From contig JAQYUZ010000008.1 in the NCBI GenBank assembly GCA_033819885.1, positions 124,001 to 188,000 on the forward strand: a DNA stretch of 64,000 nucleotides, written 5' to 3'. The position numbers and the translations under genes are program-made. The notes beneath the pieces are model-generated. The model was not told where the DNA came from. It saw only the letters and a list, made by a program, of their open reading frames with translations, and did no database searches. The DNA comes from Microbotryomycetes sp. JL201. Lineage: Eukaryota > Basidiomycota > Microbotryomycetes. Shown here one piece after another: positions 1-12,099 of the stretch; the stretch's first letter is position 1; the number at the start of each line of letters is the position of its first letter.

Positions 1-1986
1 AAACTGGCGTTCGCGTCGCCCTCACTCAACGAGACGAGGACGACTTCGAAGGCGTTGACAACTTTTTCCACACATCGCCGTCAGCGGCAGCGACTTCGCC
101 TGGTTCAAGGTCTGTCCGGAGACAATCTACCGCTAAGAAGAGTGCACGCAAGAGTATAGCGCGGTTGCCGAGTCCAGAAGACTGGGACGCAAACAGAGAC
201 TTTGGTGGCGATGGTTACGATGAAAGCGACATGCAACTGGACGACGGTCAGCGCGCAGCATGGACTAGCAGACATAGCTGCTCGGACTGACCCCTCGCAT
301 GCAGGCACTTCGATGACTCCATCGGCTTATCAGCGCGCTCAAGCGAAAGGCAACAGCAGCGCTCGTCGGCTTACAGTGAACGGCCAGACAATCAACGGCG
401 GGCACGCGAGGAGCGAAGAATCCGAGGAGGAACGACCAGTACAGCGCAGCACTCACAAAGGTCCACCAGGAAGGAGAATCTCGCTCGGCGAAAGCTTGCT
501 CGGTCAAACTCGGCTGTCTCCAAGGGCAGAGTTCGACAATGATGATGACGATGACGATGATGGTCAGGATGACGACGTTGAACAAGCTCTCACAGGCAGA
601 CCTCCAGCTCGTGTACGCAAGAGCAGCGTCAGTCGCCGGCGGAGCTCTGGCGCATCCAGTCGCCGAAATTCGTCGCCACGCAACAGAGTGCAAGACGATG
701 AGGAAGCGGGCAATATTAGAGACGATCATTATGACTACGACGACTACAATAATCAGGATGAAGGCGACGTCAGCGCTCGATTGAATGACATTCCCGAGGA
801 AGACGAGGAAGAACAAGACGACGAAGCGCCGAGAGCACGTTCAAAGGGCAAGAGTCGGGCAGTCACTGCAGCAAAGTCCAATCGACGCGGCGACGACAGG
901 TCGAGTGACGCGAAGCAGCGGAGAGCAACGTCCGGCGGTGCGCAGCCCGTCGTCACCAAATTTCCGCGGAAAAGACCAACAGACGATCATCACGACGGAG
1001 GTGAGCCGATTTTCGCGGGCGCGCTCGCTGTCTTGGATTGACCTTTCTACCGACAGTGCGGAGGTCCTCTCGTCAGCGACTCGAGCCCGTCGAGTATTGG
1101 CGAAATGAGCGCGTCGTCTACAAACGCAGGTCGTCCGGCATGGGCATAGATCAGGTGGTGCGGATACCAAAAGATCAGACGGGTCTACCGCAACACAATC
1201 GAAAGCGAGGCGCTTCGGCCCAAGCTCGAAGGGGCAATAGTGTTTCTCGCGTCAAGAGTGAGATTCCAGAGGAAGAAGGTGTCGACGACGCAACGGATCC
1301 GGACGGCATAGTATGGAGCTGGGAAGGCGACGCCGAAGTGTCCCGCCGTAAGTGCCAGTGATGCGCCGAAGCGATCGTGATACTGACCTTGTCAAATAGG
1401 CATTGCGTTCACTGCAAAAATGATTGATCCGAAACCGACTTATAACAACAAATTCGCGTTCCAAAAAATCTTCACCGAGCTGGACTACCTAGCCGGTGGT
1501 GTTCTCGTGATTCCGGCTGGCGCAGAAAAGCCTTCGAAGCCGGCGCGCGACAACTCTTACGTATGTGATGTGGCCTGGAGTATTCTAAATGTCATTCGCT
1601 GATTAGATCTGCTTGCAGGTGTTTTACTGCATTGAAGGCAGCGTGTCTGTTGTTGTACATAGGACGCGATTTGCCATTGGCCCGTGAGTCTGTTCGCCAG
1701 AAGTGAAAGCCGGATTGTTCTCTGACCGCGCCTCGGGACTTGCAGTGGTGGGACATTCTTTGTCCCTCGAGGAAACAACTATTCGATAACAGCGACATCA
1801 AACAGGGATGTCAAGCTTTTCTTCACGCAAGGTCGACGAGTGATTGAAGAAACTGACGGCACTGTCCGTCAAGACACACTCGAAGACAGCCGGCGGGTAT
1901 CGATGAGTCAACAAGCCGTTGGACAACAAGGAGAAGCCGATGCTACGAGTGAGCAGGAGGACCAGGATGAGGACGAAGATGACTGA
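1..1986 (+). CDS. MIF2: Inner kinetochore protein Mif2/CENP-C (5' end outside window)
   Basis: CENP-C links centromeric CENP-A nucleosomes to the outer kinetochore. I read exons <1-246, 305-1000, 1057-1347, 1400-1560, 1619-1683 and 1746-1986; the phases agree at every join. The reading frame at the window start is offset by two bases and the start codon lies upstream. Seen in order: an N-terminal piece rich in Ser/Arg; a long disordered acidic/basic region with an Asp run at about 540-590; the CENP-C motif (RRSSRQRLEPVEYWRNE, about 1059-1110) that binds the nucleosome; and a C-terminal cupin fold with the segments GGVLVIPAG, VFYCIEGSV and GGTFFVPRGN, the dimerisation domain of the family. The protein ends in a short acidic tail. 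The motif plus cupin order is diagnostic. Splicing at the 5' side is the less certain part. Confidence 0.93.
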
Positions 1987-2453
1987 TGGTCGGAGGGTGT
2001 GAGCTTCTGAACAAAGGGTTGATTGATGGGATGGCTGCTTGTGTTTGAATACTGGATATCTGTCGAAGGTCTCTTTGCTGTTTTCTGTTGTTTGTCATGT
2101 CATGACCATTTAAAGAATGTTGCCCGGTGTTTGCATGCCAGCCAAGCCAAGAGCGACAGGCACGCGCCAGGCCGTGCGCCCGACTCGTCTTGCCCCGTAC
2201 GTCAAACACCCCCGGACCGACTTCTCTTCGCGGACCCTTTGATCTCTCGATCGAAGCACCTCACAGGCTTGCCAGCACACCGGCACCCAACACTCGTTTT
2301 CTCCGTGCGTCTGCTCGTGCGCGTGTGCGCTTTGATCGCTCGTCAGTGTTGATTGACCCGCTCACATGAGCCGAGGAGCTTACCTGCCATCCGACACACC
2401 ATCTGCAGTTCTGAACACAAGAAACTCACTAATTACACCGGCCGACATTCGCG
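1987..2453. other. Intergenic, MIF2 to lysozyme-like gene
   Basis: About 470 bp between two plus-strand genes. It must hold the MIF2 3' end and the promoter of the secreted protein downstream. I see no convincing reading frame, RNA gene or repeat. Confidence 0.5.
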
Positions 2454-3938
2454 ATGAAGACGGGTGTGTGCGTCGTTGCGTTGTGCGCGACGTCGCTCGT
2501 CAGCGCGAGCCTCCATTCGCCGCTCGACCACAGCCGCTCGGAGCAGCTGCACCGTCGCATGAGTCGTAGGATTCGCTCGGGCACGCTCATCGACTCGTTG
2601 TCCCTCGTGCTCGACAAGCGTCAGGCGGTCGACCAAACCGACAATCAAACCTGGGGCGGCATTGGCAATTTGCTGGCGACAACGCTGCACGACGTCAAGC
2701 AGGAACAGCGTGCGGACCGCAAAAAGAAGCAAGCTGCTCAGTTGGCAGTCAAGCACAAGAAGGAAGAGGCCGCAAAGTCAGTCTAATTTGCCGGGGTCCT
2801 CGCGCGCAGCACAAAACAAGCCGCGCGCGCGCCCAAGTGCGCGTCGGGATCACGTGAGCGCTCACTTCTTGCTCTGGTTGCTAGGAAGAAACAAGAGGCA
2901 GAAGCGAGAGCAAAGGCTAAAGCAGAAGCAGAGGCCGCTGCCAAAAAGAAGGCGTAAGGCGCATGGACAGCAACGACAGTGCACGCGCGAGTCTGACCTC
3001 TTGCCCGAACAGCGAGGAAGAGGCCGCCGTAAAGGCGTCAGTGCAACCCACCTCAGAGCCATTTGAAAGCTTACTTATGTTTACACTCGCACAGCGAACG
3101 CGACCGCAAGAAAGCAGAGCGCGAAGCGAAGAAGGCAGCCGCCGCTTCACGCGAGGGCGGCGGCTTGATCGGAGCTCACGATGATAACTGCGGCGACTCT
3201 GGTGCGAATGATGACACTCCGAACGGCAGCCAGTCCTTCTTGAATTGCGGCATCAGCAAGTCCAACCGCGACTCTGGCTGGAACCCGCCTCACGTCACGC
3301 TCGACCAACTCAAGTTTGCGTCGCTGGACCAGGCAATTAAGGACGGTGGATTATTCTCCAACTGTGCGCCTGTCGCAGATACGATTGACCAAGTGGGCAA
3401 AGCTCTTGGCTTGCCCCCGATTTTGATTGCCTCGATCGCCATGCAAGAGTCTTCTTGCAATCCGTCGCTCACGGGTGGCGCAGGAGAGCAGGGTAATTCA
3501 AGGCATCAGGACTTTCATCAATGTGCGCTGATTGCGCTTTTCTTTGCTATAGGGTTGATGCAGCTGATCCCTGCAAACTGTGGAGGTGCACCTGACGGTG
3601 ATTGCAAGAACTTGTGGTTCAACGTGTACGCCGGCGCCAATTTGCTCAAGAACAACATCGACTCGGTGGGTGGCAACTTTTTGCTCGGTCTCGGCATGTA
3701 CAACGGATGGTTCAAGGGCATGTCGTACAACTTTGCGACGCAGTACGCCGGCACAGACCAATGCAGACGTCAGAACAATCTGGACTATCTGTTCAGCTTG
3801 ACGGTGAGCCTACTCTTTTGATGAGAGCTAGGCGATGTGAGCACTGACTGAACGTGCATTCGACAGAACGGCTGGCTCCTGAACCGCGGTCAGCCTTGGG
3901 AAATGGGCGAATACCACAACCTCGACAGTTGCTTCTGA
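2454..3938 (+). CDS. Secreted lysozyme-like (SLT-fold) protein
   Basis: Predicted exons are 2454-2776, 2885-2953, 3013-3036 (24 nt), 3095-3492, 3553-3803 and 3867-3938. The N-terminus is a clear signal peptide (MKTGVCVVALCATSLVSA). A long Lys/Ala/Glu-rich segment follows (about residues 80-165), probably helical and highly charged. The C-terminal half resembles the lysozyme-like/transglycosylase SLT fold: IAMQESSCNPS carries the likely catalytic Glu, then GEQGLMQLIPANC, an Asn-rich helix (GANLLKNNID) and several Cys that could form disulfides. Such enzymes cut glycan chains of peptidoglycan or chitin-like polymers; the real substrate here is unknown. The 60-nt intron at 3493-3552 is in frame, has no stop and interrupts the GEQG|LMQ motif, so retention would give a longer protein. 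Family and secretion are well supported; substrate is inference. Confidence 0.8.
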
Positions 3939-4548
3939 AGGCTCCTCGTTTGCGGTCTGCGATACAAGAATGACCCGAATCACAGCCTCTACTCCGCTAC
4001 TTCATGGACACGTTTCGACAGGTCGTGCTGGATACACGGCCTGTTCGGCAACAAGTCATCAATATACCCCATCTTTCCGATGTCAACGCTTCTCCCATGA
4101 CTGATGCTAACCTTTCCCTGGCTCGGAATTGTGCTTGTTTCGCCGTCGTCGACGCTTCGTTTCTCGAAATGTTGTAGCGACGACTGTTTTCTATTTGGAC
4201 TGTAATTCTGATCGTGTGTTCTTGAGCTGTCCTCCTTCTCAGAGTTGTCGCAACGAGAAGGTAGATCAGAGTGCACTCGGTGGTTGCATGACCGCACCGG
4301 TGGCACCGCGAACGTGACTGTCGAATTTGTCGTACAGACAGCTTTATCGGAGGAACCGTTCTGATGAAAGGGTTCGTGGGCTGGTAATTTCTGTTGGTGA
4401 ATGATTTCTGCTTGACTCGTGGATTTCGTTGGTCCCTTATCAAGTTGGACCTCGGCCGAATGTTCAATGTTTTGACATTGACGATATCGCGCCGAATCGA
4501 GAGCAGGCCCGCCGCGTCGCGAGGCCGCCGAGCAGACGAGAAGGAGCG
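3939..4548. other. Intergenic, lysozyme-like gene to CCC2
   Basis: About 610 bp. It should contain the upstream gene's 3' end and the copper-ATPase promoter. A 205-codon frame on the minus strand (3989-4606) has no recognisable domain and runs into the CCC2 N-terminus; I treat it as chance. No repeat or RNA gene seen. Confidence 0.45.
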
Positions 4549-7500
4549 ATGGACGACGATGATGTGGACGTGTTGTCGTTTGGCAACCCTGTCGACGCGC
4601 CTTCACCGAATCCGGCGGCCGACGTCAAACCATCTGGCCTGTCGTCAAAGTCCCCAAGCAGCAAGACGGACAGCGTCACGTTATCTGTGCAAGGTGTGCT
4701 GAACCTCATCTCGGCAGTCACGCTGCATGCGATGCCGTACAAGTGGAGCTGATTCAGCTTGTTCGAATCCTCGGCGTTCCGACGAACGCTTGACACCTGC
4801 AGGCATGACATGCGGAGCTTGTGTTGCAAGCATCGAGAACGGTCTACGAGAACAGCCGGGGATCGTGAGCGTGCAGGTCGCGTTATTGTCAGTTGTTTCC
4901 GTCGTCCGCTCAGGCCGAGACCGAGCGCCGATTCCGCAGCACAGACTTGCAGAGGACGCGCTTGTTGACACTATTTTACTTGGATAACAGAGCTGAGAAG
5001 GCCGTCATTGAGTATGACAGCTCAATATGGACACCAGACAAGCTAGCAGAGGCGCGTTGCGCGCTACCTTGAACTTTGCCGAAAGACGCTCATCAGCTGA
5101 CACGCCATACGGTCTACAGGAAATCGAAGACATGGGCTTTGAAGCAGCTCCAATGTCGGCAACGACAGCAGACTGTGTGACGCTTCAGGTTTACGGCATG
5201 ACGTGAGCTCATTTAGCCAAAACAATAGACCAGCGCGACTCATACTGATAAGCTCCCTGAAAGCTGTGGCGCATGTGTTGCGTCCATTGAATCGAACCTG
5301 AGGTCGACACCTGGCATCCAATCCGCAATAGTCTCGCTCGCCACCGAGCGCGCCGTCGTGACTTATGACCCGGCAATCATCCGCGGACCAAGAGACGTTG
5401 TCGACCTGATTGAAGATACGGGTTTCGATGCCGTCCTGGCATCCGACGAGACGAATGCAGTCCAGCTACAATCCCTGGCGCGCACGAAGGAGATTCAACA
5501 GTGGCGGACGGCCTTCGAACGATCAATCATGTTTGGTGTGCCCGTCTTCTTCCTGTCCATGATTTGTCCGATGGTTCCCGGACTTCGGTCTCTCGTCATG
5601 CTTCAGCTCGTTACAGGGCTGCACCTTGGCAACCTCGTCTGTCTGTTCTTGACGGTGCCGGTCCAGTTTGGCGTCGGTCGCAGATTCTACAAGTCTGCGT
5701 GGCGCGCGATCAAGCACAAGTCAGCCACGATGGACGTGCTCGTCGTTTTGGGCACCTCGGCAGCGTTCTTCTACTCAATCGCCGTCATGACTGTGTCACC
5801 ATTCATTGGTGACGGAAATTACCACCCAAAGGTGTTTTTCGAAACGTGCACAATGTTGATCACATTCGTCACGTTCGGCCGATATTTGGAAAACCTTGCA
5901 AAAGGACAGACCAGCGTCGCGTTGAGCAAATTGATGAACCTGACTCCAAGTCAGGCTACGATCTACACCGACGTACCCACCTGCAGCAAAGAAAAGAAAG
6001 TGCCCACTGAGTTGATTCAGATCGGCGACGTTGTCAAAATTGTGCCCGGCGACAAGATTCCGGCGGATGGCATTGTCGTCAGAGGAGAATCGCAGGTGGA
6101 CGAGAGCATGGTCACGGGCGAAGTCATGCCCGTCACCAAGGTTGTCGAAAGTACAGTCATCGGTGGGACAGTCAACGGGCAGGGAACTTTTGACATGAAG
6201 GTGACACGAGCAGGCAAAGATACGGCCTTGGCTCAAATCGTCAAACTCGTCGAAGACGCTCAAACATCGAAGGCGCCGATCCAGACGTTTGCAGACACTG
6301 TCGCAGGATATTTTGTGCCTGTCGTCATCTCGCTTGGTCTCGCCACATTTGTCGTGTGGATGCTCATCGCGCATCTATCTTCGTCACTGCCAAACGTGTT
6401 CCATGAAGACGGGGTCAACAACTTCATGGTTTGTCTCAAGTTGTGCATCTCTGTCATTGTTGTCGCTTGTCCCTGTGCGCTCGGCCTGGCCACTCCGACG
6501 GCGGTCATGGTTGGCACGGGCGTTGGCGCCTCGAACGGCATTTTGCTCAAAGGTGCCGGTCCGCTCGAGGCGAGTCGCAAAGTCAATCGCATCATTCTGG
6601 ACAAGACCGGTACAATCACGATGGGCAAGCTTGATGTCGTTGGCGCTAAGTGGGCTGACCGAACTGGACTCGAAGGCGCTGAGCTCGAAGTCGAAGGCGC
6701 TGCGACGATCGTTGGATGGCAACGCGAGACAGTCTTGCTGTTTGTGACAGCAGAATCAAAGTCAGAGCACCCGTTGGCGAAAGCAGTGGCGCAGTGGGGT
6801 TTGCGCGAGCTCGGACTGGACGCGCCACCTGTGGCTCTCGATGTCGTTTCGTTCGAGAGCGTGACCGGTCTTGGCATCAAATGTCGTATATCTGGGTACT
6901 TTCCGGCCTTGTCACGCTCGACTGATGTCACAACTCTGAATGTCGCCGTCGGCAACGCATCCTTCTTGGAACAATCGGGCACCGATATCCCTGCAGCGCT
7001 AACAACGTTTCAGGCGCGCGAAGAGTCGATTGGTCGTACGTGTGTCTTTGTTGCCGTCGAAGGTGCTTTGGCTTGCATCATCTCATTGGCAGACACAATC
7101 AAGTCTGAAGCGCGTCAAGCCGTCGACGCTCTGAGAATCATGGGCATCCAAGTGTCGATGGTCACTGGAGATCAACATGCTACTGCGCTGGCGATTGCTG
7201 CCGAAGTTGGAATCGACCCAGAGGACGTGCACGCAGGCGTCAGTCCAAACGGTAAACGGTCAATCGTCGAAAAAATGCAACGCGCGGGCCATCGCGTCGT
7301 CATGGTGAGCTACAAGAACAGCGAATTTGACTCTGAATTAATTGTCAATGGCGTGTCCTAGGTCGGTGACGGAATCAACGATTCGCCAGCGCTTGCAGTT
7401 GCAGATGTTGGCGTCGCGCTTTGCAGTGGCACGGATGTTGCCATGGAAGCAGCCGACGTTGTTCTGATGCGGTCCGACTTGCTCGACGTCGTTGCCGCGA

Positions 7501-7994
7501 TCGACTTGTCCCGTCGTATCTTTCGTCAAATTCGCATCAACTTTATCTGGGCTACGGGTTACAACGTGTTTGCTATCCCGTTGGCCATGGGAGCGCTATT
7601 GCCCTGGAACATTCACATGCATCCTATGATGGCGGGAGCTGCCATGGCTTTCTCGTCAGTGTCGGTCGTGTGTTCCTCTCTGACTTTGAAGTGGTGGCGT
7701 CGACCGAGGTTCGCTCGACGTGCAGACGACCCACTCGGTGACAAGGCCGAAGGCACTATGTTTGAAGTCGCCGGAGCCTTCATTGACGCCGTCAAGTACT
7801 GGATACCTGGTCGTTGGATGCGAACACTCTCCAGGAGACGAACGACTCGCCTTTTCGACACTTCTTTGAACGACAGTGCGAGACGTCCGAGCGAGTACGG
7901 TTTGCTCGCGAGCAGTCCGGCTGACGAGTTCGAAGAGGACGACATTCCGCTGGTTGAAGCCGGTAGCAAGCGCGCAGGAGGCACGATGGTGTGA
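4549..7994 (+). CDS. CCC2: Copper-transporting P1B-type ATPase (Ccc2/ATP7-like)
   Basis: Pumps Cu(I) across a secretory-pathway membrane to load cuproenzymes. Exons: 4549-4693, 4803-4887, 4991-5051, 5120-5202, 5264-7304, 7362-7994. Two N-terminal heavy-metal domains each carry [11 protein letters not shown], as in fungal Ccc2. The core shows the TGE actuator motif (MVTGEVMPV), the CPC metal-channel motif ([11 protein letters not shown]), the phosphorylation site DKTGT, the SEHPLA motif, VTGD and [10 protein letters not shown]. About eight membrane segments are visible. An in-frame ATG at 4429 would add 40 residues; I prefer 4549 because MDDDD lies close to the first metal domain. The intron at 5052-5119 appears to use a GC donor (GCGCGT), which gives the family-like LAEEIEDMGF; a 40-nt GT-AG alternative gives a longer linker. 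The tail after the last membrane helix is about 90 residues and polar. Confidence 0.95.
5052..5119 (+). other. Candidate GC-AG intron in CCC2
   Basis: Donor GCGCGT, acceptor TACAG, 68 nt, phase 0. It joins AE to EIEDMGFEA, matching the first heavy-metal domain. A competing GT donor three bases further on, with an earlier AG, gives a 40-nt intron and also stays in frame, so this is the least certain of the seven GC donors. Confidence 0.55.
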
Positions 7995-9746
7995 GATCAT
8001 ATACACGCTCACTTCGGCTTTTCTAGTGTTTTCAAACGTTTGACATTTGCTCATTTTAACTTTGTTGACAATTATACTGCTTTCGATACTGCTCAGGAAT
8101 AGGTCTTGTCACGCAGATGTCAGATCGATCTCATACAGTTTGCACTGCGATCTGCGCGGCGGGGTGAAGAGAGAGGAAAAAAAAAATTCGTCAACAATGA
8201 CGTGGTTCTGCACTCTTGACGCCGCCGAAGAGGAAACCTTGTGGAGGCAGTGACATATTAGTATCAGAAACTGCGTATGGCACATGTGCGAGAGAGGCCT
8301 TTTTGGTTTTTACGGGTTCCCGACTTGTTTCTTGCCTGGCCAAGCGAGGAGCACGCGGTGTGGCGTTGCAACAGCGTGGTGGCACAGGGGTTGGCCGTCC
8401 GAACGCACAGATGCACAGATATGCACAGTAGACGTATGATGCCTATAATATGGTCCGTCGAAGATGACAGAAGTGGAGTAGACACCTTGCAATGTACTCA
8501 CTCTATCGACCTTGTACCGAATTTCTGTGCCATGTTTAGGCACTCGTGTCAAGTTTCCCGGAATTAAAGCATTTGGCAGAATACCGATTCTCACTCACAT
8601 GAATGAACACGTTCGTCACGTGCACATACATCCTCCTCGCGAGAGGATTTGAAAATGATCGGATGCAACGGCGGACGAAACATTCAACAGCACATGCTGC
8701 CGAAGTATGCAGTGCAGAGCCTGCCTTGTACTTGTGTTATAAGAATGTGATCACTTGGTGTAGTGCGAACCCAAAACTTGCAGACTCCTATTCTCGCTCG
8801 TCTCCGACGAGATCCCGTCTTGATCTCGGGACACGTCAGATGAGCACGCAAGGGCTCTGGTGTCACGGCTTGAAAAAGAAGGGCGAGCGTGCGCGCTTAG
8901 TCAGCCGTCAGATGAAAAGGGCGGAACTCGATGAACGACAGGAGTCTTCATGCAAGAAGCATGTCGAATAGGCCCTTAGTTGTTCGCGCAGTGCTGAGCA
9001 CGTGACGCGGAAGCGTTGTCGGCTCATTGCCGTCGAGCTGCGCCACCGCCGGCCGACCCAACTTTTGTTTGAGCTCCTTGCTCGCTGTATGCAGGCAGTG
9101 GACAATGAGCGCTACTATTGAGGTCACAGAACGGACTGTTTGCGTGTCCTGGATGTGCCAAGTCGTCAATCTTGTTCCCGTTCCCCTTGTGGTAAGCTTT
9201 ATTGCGAATGTTTTAATTTGCAAGGAGGGAAGCCTGTCGATTGCCGCAAACTTGCAGAGAAAATACATCGTTTGTGCACAGCCTCTCGATAAGAGGTGAT
9301 ACGACGAGCTGGCTAGGCTGACGCCTGCATGACGGTGTTGGTAAGAGATCGCAGCGGCGATCTGCCAGGGCGTCGCTTGTGTGCTGCGCAGGAGTCAAAG
9401 TGGCCCCAAGGCAGTTTTGCCTGGCCGAGTTTGCCCTTGATCCACACACGCCTGCAGCCTTGCACACCACCGTCGCGACTTGATTGGACGCTCTTCGTCC
9501 TAGCTCTGATACATACGGCCAGAGCTGTGCTGTGTTTGTCGCGCTTGTCTCGGACGCCGCCGCCGTTGCACGCGCCCGCGTTCGGTCACGACCAACCGAC
9601 GCACGCCCGTCGCCAGACGCCTAGCGGCTATCGACGAGCGCGTCGCCAACAACTCGTTGCCGGCCTCGACTGGGCGTCGAGTGCTGCCCGTTGGCCTCGT
9701 CGGCCGGTCCGTTCGCTCTCGCGGCGGTCCGTGCGCGTTTTCGCGA
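7995..9746. other. Long intergenic region, no convincing gene
   Basis: About 1.75 kb, the longest gap here. It holds the end of CCC2 and the leader or promoter of the Ecl1-like gene. I found no tRNA boxes, snRNA-like motifs or conserved protein. There is an A-run near 8178 and a short GCACAGAT-type direct repeat near 8404-8430. Frames such as 8603-8971 (+) and 8310-8594 (-) lack any family signal. The last 400 bp are C/G/T-rich, as expected for a long 5' leader. Confidence 0.5.
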
Positions 9747-11673
9747 ATGCCTGCTCTCGTGTCGAGCAGAGCTTACTACGACCCCAGTCCGCCACCTTTC
9801 GACTTGAACGATGATCAGCTTGCGTTTGGTGATTTTTGCTTGAGGTCAGTCCCGGGCCACGTTCCCGCCTGTGCGCCTGCCTGCCTGCCCGCCTGCTCGC
9901 TCGCCCGCGCGCGCGCAGCCGCCAAGAGACGAGCTCGCCCGCAGGCAATCTGAGCTCTCGGTTCGCGCTCCCCGCTCCGGACAGACCCACAATCTTGATC
10001 TTGGCGAAATAGAACCCTTTGCTGACCCTGTACTTTATTCTCTCATGCAATGCAGGTGCAGCGCGCCGTCGACGGGCCCATACTGCTCGACAGACTGCCG
10101 CAAGACGGACCTCGTCAAAAGCGACCCCTCGCCAGAGGATAGCCCAGGATTACATGCCCTACCTGCCCTCGAGTCATCGTCAGCACGTTCAGACCGCTCG
10201 ACGCCGCCTTCATCCCCAAACAGCAGCCCGCTGGCGCATGGCGTGATCAACCTTGGCGAGGACCCACCGCGGCTCGACTTGCCCGCGCCCGCTCACAAGA
10301 TCCAGTACGGCGGACACTCGCTGCCAATCGCAATAAAATATCCAGTGCAGCCCGCGCCTTGGGCCGTCGACTCGAATGAACCCTCAAAGGACAAGCCCTC
10401 TCAGGCCGAAGATTTGATCTTGCTCAGGCGACGGCCGCACAACAAGCCCGCGCAAATGACACCCGCGCCACTTTACTACCGCGAACGAGCTGCGCAAATA
10501 CACTCTTCCCCCGCACTCGCGCCATCGTCGCCTAGACGGGCATCACCACCGACCTTCTGGTCTCCTCAGCTTGTCGCCACCACGCACGTGCCGCGGCTGG
10601 ATCTGTCCGCCGCTCAGACTCAGCCACGAGTCTCTCGACGCGAGTCGCATGGAACAACAGCTACGAGACCGGCTGACATTTCCAACAACGGCCGACGCTC
10701 GTCCTGGACCCCTCATGACGCCGTCACCAAACAGCTCAAACCGACGACCGCTCAGCAGGCAGAAGACATCCTCGTCTCACCTCGGATTCAGGCATTCAAG
10801 TCAGACCGCTTGCCTAGTATTGAGCAGTTTGCAGACGCAGCAAGCTCGCCAGGCGACGAAGGCACGCCCGACGATCGGCACTCTGCGTTCGCCGACTACC
10901 TTTTTTCTCACTTGGCGCGCAAGACTGGTCCTTCTCGACAGGAGCTGGAGGAGCTTGCACGGGGCAGGTCGACAGCTCAAACGCTAGTGCAGCCGGATGA
11001 GAAGCGTAGCATTTCGATCGACCCCGCTTCGCTAGGCCCTCGTGGCTCACCAGCTCCTGTCGCAAGCAGGCCCACGCGTTTCATGTTCAGTCGGGGAGCA
11101 GGAGCGCAAGCAGCATCGGATAGAGAAGATGAGCCTATTGTTCGATCATCCGACGTGCCGTTGCGACCGAAACTGCTGCCCGGCCATTCGATGACTGCGA
11201 CGACGGACTCACCCGGAGTGTCGCCCGTTGCGACTCCTCATTCGCCGCCGACACTGGGTCGTGGTCGATCCTTAACCCGTCGCCCCTCGATCAACGACGA
11301 CGACGTGCACCCGGCCGGCAAAGAAGCCTTGATTGAGAGCGGACGCGGACGATCACATATGCGCGGAGCGGGCGCAGTCGAAAGAAGCTTGTCTCCTAAG
11401 GCAGCAAGCCGATCACGCAGCAGGACCTCGCGAGCGATGAGCCGAGGCGCATCGAACCGAGGGTGTGACTCTCGTGGTCGAAGTCGGTCCATCATCGAGC
11501 AAGACTTGGCCGAAGTGTCCACTGAAGACGAGTTTGATGGCGAGGAGGACCGCGGTAGGACTCGCGCGCGTTCACCACGAGCCCGCTCACAGTCACTCCT
11601 TCGCCGTGGACGCGGTCGCGAAGTTGTCTTTTCGGGTGCTGGCTACGGCCACGACGAGCACGATTGGGCATAA
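9747..11673 (+). CDS. Ecl1-like zinc-binding N-terminus with Ser/Arg-rich tail
   Basis: Exon 1 is 9747-9844 and exon 2 is 10056-11673, joined by a long intron (211 nt, GTCAGT donor). The spliced start reads FGDFCLRCSAP then GPYCSTDCRKTDL, i.e. a C-x2-C ... C-x3-C zinc-binding pattern like the fungal Ecl1/2/3 family (small proteins linked to stress response and lifespan in yeasts). The remaining ~530 residues are low complexity: Pro/Ser-rich, then Arg/Ser/Gly-rich (RGRSRS, RSRSRTSRAMSRG), ending at an acidic-aromatic HDEHDWA. I see no enzyme domain. The long tail is much larger than Ecl1 itself, so the family call rests only on the Cys motif; the rest is a disordered, probably phosphorylated regulator by inference. 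Confidence 0.72.
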
Positions 11674-12099
11674 GGGCGCGTCTTTCTCAACAAAAAGACA
11701 CTCTTGCTAAACGCCGCCCACTTGGTGGCTTGTTTCAACACTGTTTTCTCGCCTCTGCATTCACGACTTTCTTCGGAACTCCTGCAAAAAGCTCTCGATC
11801 TGATGAGCCGCAAAAAAACCAATACCCTCAAGCTTTCGTCTTTGCTTCAGAGATTCCCCTCTCTTCCTTTTGTCTTCGTTATCGCATTCACTCGTTTGCC
11901 GTCGTTCTTTCTCCTTCGCACAACTCTTTTACATACCAAAGAAAACCAACCAAGCAGTACTCTTTTCTTCTTCGTTCTTCTCGTTTGTTCGCGCTTGGAC
12001 GTTTCTCACATACACGAACTCGTAGTCCAAGTCTCATTTCTTAACATTGCATGAAACGAAGAAAAGCTGAAAGTAACGACAATGACCGGATGTGTTTTT
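11674..12099. other. Intergenic between convergent genes
   Basis: The 3' ends of the Ecl1-like (+) and mannanase-like (-) genes meet here. The plus strand is strongly T/C-rich from about 11740 to 12050, which opens long but meaningless frames (Phe/Ser/Leu-rich). Likely untranslated regions and polyadenylation signals only. Confidence 0.5.

Noticed and set aside
265-816. 183-codon open frame on the minus strand opposite MIF2
   Set aside because: It mirrors the Asp/Glu/Arg-rich coding region of MIF2 and consists of Ile/Val runs complementary to GAC/GAT repeats.
3989-4606. 205-codon minus-strand frame upstream of CCC2
   Set aside because: No domain, overlaps the CCC2 5' exon, composition unlike neighbouring proteins.
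4755-4770. tRNA B-box-like string GTTCGAATCC
   Set aside because: It lies in CCC2 intron 1; no matching A box and no cloverleaf can be drawn.
9329-9814. 161-codon plus-strand frame before the Ecl1-like gene
   Set aside because: No family signal; overlaps the leader and first exon in another frame.
11704-12054. 116-codon Phe/Leu/Ser-rich plus-strand frame
   Set aside because: Product of a T/C-rich 3' region between convergent genes; no family signal.
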